This document shows positions 6,088-9,685 of a DNA stretch of 9,685 nt, piece after piece. The notes under the pieces were generated by a model, which searched no databases, was not told the origin of the DNA, and was given only the letters and a program-made list of their open reading frames with translations. The first letter of the stretch is position 1; each line of letters opens with the position of its first letter. The stretch lies in assembly GCA_023266155.1 (NCBI GenBank), contig JAHFRS010000032.1:1-9685 (forward strand), read 5' to 3'. Origin of the DNA: an archaeon (GTDB lineage Archaea; Nanobdellota; Nanobdellia; Woesearchaeales; GW2011-AR9). Both the position numbers and the translations under genes were made by a program.

Positions 6088-6257
6088 ATCATCAAGGAAA
6101 GCCCCGTCATCTTTAAAACTCAAATTCTATTGTATTTAACACAGGATTAAGAAAAATTTGAAAAAGACCAGCAGTGCTGATTCCTCTTCTCGCAAAAATA
6201 CACACAAAACGCATCAAAAATTAATAAAATCTTGATTTTCAATACATAATAGAAACA

Positions 6258-6265
6258 TTTATAAG
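6258..6265 (+). promoter_or_regulatory. TATA box of the Fic gene
   Basis: TTTATAAG preceded by AGAAACA has its centre about 28 bases before the ATG at 6290, giving a leaderless or nearly leaderless mRNA. No strong Shine-Dalgarno sequence is present. Confidence 0.7.
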
Positions 6266-6289
6266 CCTGGCCTGTTTTCTCAGAGAGCC

Positions 6290-7534
6290 ATGGCCACCGC
6301 TCTGGACGTTTTTGAACTCTTATATACACAGGGAACCACCTGCTCACCACAGGAAGTGCTGCATTTACTGCATAAACCGGCCGCAGAGTATTCCTGCCTG
6401 TATCAAACCCTGCTGCGGCTGCAGACGGAAAATCTCATTCAAAAAACGCCTGCCGGATTTCAGGTCATTCTTTCCGCCAGAAGTGAGCTCCTCTACCGCC
6501 TCATTCGCTTTTGTCTGGCTAATGATTTGAAGTATAATGATCTGCTGGAGAGAAACGTGGCTTCGTTCATCAGGAAAGCTTGGGTGCTAAAACAATTTTC
6601 TGCCGCTGATTTTGCGCTCAATCCCCGAACGTTGACGCGGTATGTAAACCTTCTGGATCAGAGCGGGTTCCTGATCATTCTTTCCCGGAAACCGTTGCTG
6701 GCTCTGCTTCTTCGCCATTCATTTCTGCACAAGGTGTGTGAATATTTTGGTCGGGCCTTGCCAAGAGCACCATTCCTTACCAGAGAAGAATTGTGGCCGC
6801 GCCTACAGCGGGAATTAAGATTTTTTCATCGTTTACGCAAGAAAAATGAGCGAAAGTATGCTGCGTTGACTGAAAATTATCAATTACGGTTTATTCAGCA
6901 TAGTTTAAACTTGGAGGGAAATCCCATCACTCTGCCACAGACCGTGAAATTGCTCCAACAGCAAATCGTGCCGGCGATGATGAGTTTGGAGGCGATGGAA
7001 GAAGTCAGGAACTATCAACGAGCGATGGAGGCGATGCTGAAAGATGTGACTGGCGGCAAGCCTTTAACATTACAGTCCATCCTAAACTATCATTATCTAG
7101 CTCTTCGTCATAAGCCAGAGATAGCCGGACAGATCCGGAATGTTTCGGTCTTTATTAAAAATAATCCCGGTTTTAAGATTTCGACTCCAGAAAGAATTCA
7201 GGAAAAGGTAGAAGTTCTCTTACAACGATATAATGCCTTCATTGCCCGAAAAAAACATTCCTTGAGAGAGGTGTTCCACTTTGCGGCTCAGTTCCATAAT
7301 GAATTTCAGCATATTCATCCTTTCATTGACGGCAACAGCCGAACGACGAGACTGATTACGTTTCATCTGCTGCGTTCGGTGGGCCTGCCGATTATTGACA
7401 TCCCTCTGGGACTGTTAGAAGAATATCTCTCCAGTACTAAAGGGGCCCTGAAGCGAAATGATCAACGGCTTAAAAAAGTTCTGGAACTGGCGATATTCTA
7501 TAATGTCCGGCTGTTTACGGAGCAGCTTAAATAG
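6290..7534 (+). CDS. Fic-family protein with N-terminal winged-helix segments
   Basis: Fic enzymes transfer AMP, or another nucleotide or phosphate group, from a cofactor to hydroxyl side chains of target proteins. In this 414-residue protein the catalytic motif is HPFIDGNSRTTR at 343-354, with His343, Asp347, Arg351 and Arg354 all in place. The third residue of the usual G-N-G is Ser350. An inhibitory helix motif (S/T)-x-x-x-E-(G/N) is present upstream as SLNLEG at 205-210, with Glu209 expected to contact the last motif arginine. This makes it a class II, self-inhibited Fic. Residues about 1-70 and 85-145 look like winged-helix segments (for example PRTLTRYVNLLDQSGFLII), suggesting DNA binding or autoregulation. 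It has its own promoter and no separate antitoxin gene beside it. Its target is unknown. Confidence 0.9.
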   Translation: MATALDVFELLYTQGTTCSPQEVLHLLHKPAAEYSCLYQTLLRLQTENLIQKTPAGFQVILSARSELLYRLIRFCLANDLKYNDLLERNVASFIRKAWVLKQFSAADFALNPRTLTRYVNLLDQSGFLIILSRKPLLALLLRHSFLHKVCEYFGRALPRAPFLTREELWPRLQRELRFFHRLRKKNERKYAALTENYQLRFIQHSLNLEGNPITLPQTVKLLQQQIVPAMMSLEAMEEVRNYQRAMEAMLKDVTGGKPLTLQSILNYHYLALRHKPEIAGQIRNVSVFIKNNPGFKISTPERIQEKVEVLLQRYNAFIARKKHSLREVFHFAAQFHNEFQHIHPFIDGNSRTTRLITFHLLRSVGLPIIDIPLGLLEEYLSSTKGALKRNDQRLKKVLELAIFYNVRLFTEQLK

Positions 7535-7578
7535 GATTTTCCTATCCTCCAGTGGTACGATAAATATAAATACTTTTT
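7531..7578 (+). terminator. Hairpin and T-tract after the Fic gene
   Basis: ATAGGA (7531-7536) pairs with TCCTAT (7540-7545) over a three-base loop, overlapping the Fic stop codon. A T5 run follows at 7574-7578. The distance between the two is long, so the T-run rather than the hairpin is the likelier stop signal. Confidence 0.35.
7563..7572 (+). promoter_or_regulatory. TATA box upstream of the structured region
   Basis: AATATAAATA is a good archaeal TATA core. Initiation would fall around 7590-7597, just before the first predicted helix at 7599-7601, so it can drive the structured RNA and perhaps also the basic-protein gene at 7857. Confidence 0.5.
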
Positions 7579-7598
7579 CCTCAGTTCTAAAGAAAAAA

Positions 7599-7821
7599 GA
7601 CTAGGATAATTCAGTTGTCCTGGAAAGGATGCTAACAGAGCAGCCTCTGTCAGGTGCTCGCCAAGACGTACGGTGTCTGGACTATAACTCACCGACTACG
7701 CAATCTGTACCTGAAGCAAGCTTGTCTCTGGGGCGTATGAGATCACCATTAAAACCAATCGGTAGGCAAAGTTCGATTCCGAGAGTGTGTTTATGGCACT
7801 CATGCACTGAGTCCAGTGGTC
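7599..7821 (+). ncRNA. Candidate structured RNA (non-coding RNA or long leader of the 61-residue gene)
   Basis: This 322-base gap after Fic folds far better than the other gaps. Helices seen: 7601-7609 with 7615-7623 (9 bp, two G-U); ACAGAG 7635-7640 with CTCTGT 7645-7650 over a CAGC loop; TCAGGTGC 7650-7657 with GTACCTGA 7707-7714 (8 bp), enclosing CGTACGGTG 7667-7675 paired with 7690-7700 (9 bp, two-base bulge); AATCG 7756-7760 or so with CGATT; and a 3' part with competing hairpins (7795-7814 or 7805-7818). GACTA 7599-7603 could close onto TGGTC 7817-7821. A TATA box lies at the right distance. I could not match tRNA, 5S, SRP RNA or the RNase P core. The open frame at 7629-7826 shows no family resemblance. 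Confidence 0.4.
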
Positions 7822-7827
7822 AATAAA

Positions 7828-7857
7828 GAAGGTAAATCAAGAGAAGGTAAATTAAGA
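7828..7857 (+). repeat. Two tandem 15-base units at the ribosome binding site
   Basis: GAAGGTAAATCAAGA (7828-7842) is followed directly by GAAGGTAAATTAAGA (7843-7857), differing at one base. The second unit runs into the ATG at 7857 and supplies AAGGT as a weak ribosome binding site. A related GGAAAGGTAAAATG lies 14 bases further on, before the second in-frame ATG at 7881. Confidence 0.7.
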
Positions 7858-8042
7858 TGCCCAAAAAGAGGAAAGGTAAAATGAGTAAAAAAAAGATCGT
7901 TGTCCGTACATCTCGACAGCAAGGCGGCCGTGCGCCCAGCGGGAAGGGTAAGCATTCTAAAGTACGGAAATTGATGAAGCTGGCAAAGGCGGGAAAGAAA
8001 AGCCGACCAGTTAAGTCGAAGAAGAAAGGGAAGAGACGATAA
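7857..8042 (+). CDS. Small, extremely basic protein (61 residues)
   Basis: I recognise no family. The 61 residues include 28 Lys/Arg and no Asp or Glu, with a short hydrophobic stretch (KIVVRTS at 13-19), a Gly/Pro-containing middle (GGRAPSGKGKH at 23-33) and a tail ending VKSKKKGKRR. Such a composition fits RNA or DNA binding, as in a ribosome-associated or chromatin protein, but that is inference. Two in-frame starts compete: ATG 7857 (MPKKRKGK) after AAGGT, and ATG 7881 (MSKKKIVV) after GAGG nine bases upstream; the shorter form would have 53 residues. The gene follows the structured region directly, without a good promoter of its own. Its last 24 bases recur at 8909-8932. Confidence 0.6.
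   Translation: MPKKRKGKMSKKKIVVRTSRQQGGRAPSGKGKHSKVRKLMKLAKAGKKSRPVKSKKKGKRR
8019..8042 (+). repeat. 24-bp direct repeat, copy 1 (3' end of the basic-protein gene)
   Basis: This copy runs from AAGAAGAAAGGG to the TAA stop and is identical to 8909-8932. The similarity resumes after a 38-base interruption: TAATTCTGAAG at 8078-8088 equals 8930-8940. Copy 2 therefore looks like copy 1 plus downstream sequence with 8043-8080 removed between two TAA triplets. Confidence 0.85.
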
Positions 8043-8105
8043 GTTATAAAGCAATAGCTGGTGAAGTCGATTCTTTTTAATTCTGAAGAAAAATTCTCTA
8101 ACTCT

Positions 8106-8504
8106 TCACACCACAGCACATTCTACAGAAGAATCGGCCAGATGGTGCCCATTTAATGGTGTGCTCATTTGCTGGGTGAATTTCTCGATGGGAATTTCCA
8201 AATCCTGCCCTTTGCTTATAAACCGGAACGTAATGGTTAAAGTGTTATTCTCGACTGACGCTTTGAATTCCCACCGGGTAATGTTCCTGAGAATATCTTT
8301 TCCCACGTCAAATACTTTGGAAGTGTCGAAAATTCTAATTCCCGTCACGAACCCCTCTTCATCGATGTCGGCTACAAAGTTTTGAAATTCCGTGGACATC
8401 TTATAATCCCGGTCTTTTAGCTTAAACAGCAAAATATCATGGTCAGCATCATAGACAAATTCTCCTTTTCCCGTTCCATTCAAATATTTTTCATTCATCT
8501 TCAT
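8106..8504 (-). CDS. DUF2283-family protein, putative antitoxin
   Basis: A 132-residue protein. Residues about 15-65 match the DUF2283 pattern: EFVYDADHDILLFKL near 15-29, then FVADIDEEGFVTGIRIFDTS near 43-62. DUF2283 proteins are small beta-rich proteins commonly encoded beside DUF4258-type proteins, and the pair is regarded as a probable toxin-antitoxin system. This one has an extra C-terminal half (WEFKASVENNTLTITFRFIS onward) that continues the beta pattern, so it is about twice the size of the simplest members. Its ATG overlaps the stop of the upstream gene (ATGA at 8504-8501), giving coupled translation. The antitoxin role is inferred from family pairing. Confidence 0.72.
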   Translation of the reverse strand: MKMNEKYLNGTGKGEFVYDADHDILLFKLKDRDYKMSTEFQNFVADIDEEGFVTGIRIFDTSKVFDVGKDILRNITRWEFKASVENNTLTITFRFISKGQDLEIPIEKFTQQMSTPLNGHHLADSSVECAVV

Positions 8505-8824
8505 AACCCGTATCGTGGTAGTTCTGTCACGTCCATAAATGAGACCAGCACGATCATTTTATCATGAACTTCGATGATTATTTTTCTATATCCATCACTC
8601 TTTCGGTAATAAGCTCCAAATCTTCCGTTTTCCTGAAGGTAGACCTTTCGAGGTGTTTCCCTCTTTATAATGTTAATAAGGTCTTCTTCATTAAAAATCT
8701 TTCGTTGTTTTGTGCTCAAATGGAAAAAAGCATGATCGGCCACTTCGATTTGCTTTCCTTGATGTAAATACTTAAACTCTTCCGGGCTGAGCTTTCTGAC
8801 TGGTTTGGTGGTGTATACTCCCAT
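8501..8824 (-). CDS. DUF4258-like protein, putative RelE-fold toxin
   Basis: From ATG 8824 the protein has 107 residues. The central part resembles DUF4258: EVADHAFFHLSTKQRKIFNE near 28-47 supplies the family histidine (His31), and PRKVYLQENGRFGAYYRK near 58-75 is followed by strands KIIIEVHDKMIVLVSFMDV near 81-99. These families are thought to share the RelE/ParE fold and act as RNA-targeting toxins. A GTG six bases upstream (8830) is in frame, but the ATG fits the TATA box at about 8849-8855 as a leaderless start. It precedes the DUF2283 gene with a 4-base overlap. The toxin role is inference. Confidence 0.65.
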   Translation of the reverse strand: MGVYTTKPVRKLSPEEFKYLHQGKQIEVADHAFFHLSTKQRKIFNEEDLINIIKRETPRKVYLQENGRFGAYYRKSDGYRKIIIEVHDKMIVLVSFMDVTELPRYGL

Positions 8825-8848
8825 TACCACAGAGAAACAGAATTTTTC

Positions 8849-8855
8849 TTAAATA
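8849..8855 (-). promoter_or_regulatory. TATA box of the DUF4258-DUF2283 operon
   Basis: On the minus strand TATTTAA follows GAAAGA, a purine-rich upstream element. Its distance to the ATG at 8824 is about 28 bases, consistent with a leaderless mRNA starting at that codon. Confidence 0.55.
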
Positions 8856-8884
8856 TCTTTCTGTCAATCGTTACTGTTTTACCG

Positions 8885-8932
8885 ATGAGATTCATTTCCC
8901 TCAAGGCCAAGAAGAAAGGGAAGAGACGATAA
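8885..8932 (+). pseudogene. Orphan 3' tail of the basic-protein gene (15-codon frame)
   Basis: An ATG at 8885 reads MRFISLKAKKKGKRR and stops at 8930-8932. The last seven codons are nucleotide-identical to the end of the basic-protein gene, and the three before them are similar (LKA against VKS). With no promoter and no ribosome binding site it is better seen as a relic or duplicated gene end than as a working gene. Confidence 0.45.
8909..8932 (+). repeat. 24-bp direct repeat, copy 2
   Basis: Identical to 8019-8042, and continuing into TTCTGAAG (8933-8940), which also occurs downstream of copy 1 at 8081-8088. Together the copies flank the DUF4258-DUF2283 operon like a target or attachment-site duplication. 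Confidence 0.85.
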
Positions 8933-8969
8933 TTCTGAAGTTAGGCTTAGATAGCGAGTAACTAAAATT

Positions 8970-9685
8970 CTACCTCATGAATTGGAGCAGAGCTTTTTCC
9001 CATTTTCGGGCAGAATGAAGTTGTGGTTGCGTTAACCCTGTAACCGAATAAAGTATCGTCCCTTCTATATTGGCATCTAAAAATGTAGCATTGGTTAGGT
9101 TACAGGAGCTCAGATTCGCCCAGCGGAGATCAGCACCCTGAAAATTAACATCCTGAAGATTAATTCCATGAAAGTCAGCCTCATGAAGATCGGCATTTTT
9201 AAAATTCGTTGCTTGTAAATAGCTTTGGTCAAAACGTACAGCGTGAAGATTGACACCGCTAAAATCAATCCCTGAAAGATCTAAACCGGTAAGTTTGACA
9301 TAAGAAAGGTCGTCACCAGATTTAAAATGGATCCTTTTAAAATTAATTTTATTCATGATTAAATAACAATCATGTTCTGAGATATTGCCATAATACCCGC
9401 GACCCTGTAACAATTCCAACAGAAAGTTCTTATTCTCCGCTTTAGAGAGAATCTGGTGATTAAACCACGGTTCAGAAGCGGCCAGTTCTCTGGCGGTTTG
9501 CAGAACGGTAATCAAGATAGCAGTATTTTCCTGTAGCTTCTTTCGATATTCTCCTTCTTTTTTTTTTATTGCCGCTTGTTCAGGAATCTTCTTCTTTTCT
9601 TTCGGAGGAAGTTTTTCGATCTTTTTTACTCCATCTTCTATTCGTTCAGCAGCCGCTCTGGCTTCAGAAATATTCTTTTTTATGG
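8970..9685 (-). CDS. Pentapeptide-repeat protein (5' end beyond the right edge)
   Basis: The frame is open from the stop at 8972-8970 to the window edge, 237 residues, with no ATG in its first part, so the true start lies outside. A TTG at 9515 could be taken for a start, but the frame continues upstream without a stop. The visible N-terminal part is charged and helical (ISEARAAAERIEDGVKKIEK, then a Lys/Glu-rich linker). Between about 9308 and 9051 comes a pentapeptide array in which Leu, Phe or Ile recurs every fifth residue 18 times, typical of a right-handed quadrilateral beta helix. A short tail (TQPQLHSARKWEKALLQFMR) closes it. Function is unknown; such proteins act mainly as scaffolds or DNA mimics. 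No membrane segment is visible. Confidence 0.88.
   Translation of the reverse strand, partial: IKKNISEARAAAERIEDGVKKIEKLPPKEKKKIPEQAAIKKKEGEYRKKLQENTAILITVLQTARELAASEPWFNHQILSKAENKNFLLELLQGRGYYGNISEHDCYLIMNKINFKRIHFKSGDDLSYVKLTGLDLSGIDFSGVNLHAVRFDQSYLQATNFKNADLHEADFHGINLQDVNFQGADLRWANLSSCNLTNATFLDANIEGTILYSVTGLTQPQLHSARKWEKALLQFMR

Noticed and set aside
6169..6179. 11-base odd palindrome CAGCAGTGCTG about 80 bases upstream of the Fic TATA box
   Set aside because: It is short and far from the promoter, with no second copy and no link to a regulator in the window.
7635..7656. AGCAGCC and GTCAGG, motifs reminiscent of SRP RNA helix 8
   Set aside because: They occur in the reverse of the SRP order and within a simple six-pair hairpin with a four-base loop, so the SRP internal loop cannot form.
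7770..7782. TTCGATT within AGTTCGATTCCG, resembling a tRNA T-loop
   Set aside because: The bases on either side do not form a five-pair T-stem, and no acceptor, D or anticodon arm can be placed around it.
7548..7820. 9-base direct repeat TCCAGTGGT at 7548-7556 and 7812-7820, flanking the structured region
   Set aside because: A nine-base match is too short to be significant, and the second copy is explained by hairpin pairing.
7629..7826. 65-codon plus-strand frame across the structured region
   Set aside because: No ribosome binding site and no family resemblance; the base composition is explained by RNA pairing.

Overview
The window comes from an archaeon. Eight genes on the minus strand follow the archaeal S13 ribosomal operon order: uS13, uS4, uS11, RNA polymerase subunit D (Rpo3), eL18, uL13, uS9, RNA polymerase subunit N (Rpo10). 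Genes elsewhere have TATA boxes about 25 bases upstream of an ATG, typical of archaeal and often leaderless transcription. The compact genes, small orphan proteins and a subunit D without an iron-sulfur cluster would suit a small-genome (DPANN-like) lineage. That placement is inference and cannot be proved from this window.

Layout. Positions 1-79 hold the first 26 codons of an unrecognised minus-strand gene with its own TATA box. Positions 195-4123 are the ribosomal/RNA polymerase operon, transcribed leftwards from a TATA box at 4235-4242. Its leader of about 85 bases can fold into a two-part hairpin. Positions 4372-6056 are an AT-rich island on the plus strand, bounded by an 11-bp perfect inverted repeat. 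It contains a possible 27-residue leaderless ORF, an orphan 120-residue protein, and a YbaK-type aminoacyl-tRNA deacylase followed one base later by a GNAT acetyltransferase. Positions 6290-7534 encode a Fic protein with N-terminal winged-helix-like segments and its own inhibitory helix motif.

From about 7599 to 7821 lies a strongly foldable stretch with a promoter at the right distance. It could be a non-coding RNA or the structured leader of the next gene, which encodes a 61-residue protein with 28 Lys/Arg and no acidic residues (7857-8042). The last 24 bases of that gene, stop codon included, recur exactly at 8909-8932. Between the two copies sits a minus-strand two-gene cassette: a DUF4258-like protein and a DUF2283 protein, a likely toxin-antitoxin pair. 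The window closes inside a minus-strand pentapeptide-repeat gene whose start lies beyond the right edge.

Functionally, the left part is core translation and transcription machinery. The right part is accessory: tRNA proofreading plus an acetyltransferase, a Fic enzyme, a putative toxin-antitoxin pair and several uncharacterised small proteins. I found no tRNA, rRNA, CRISPR array or transposase.
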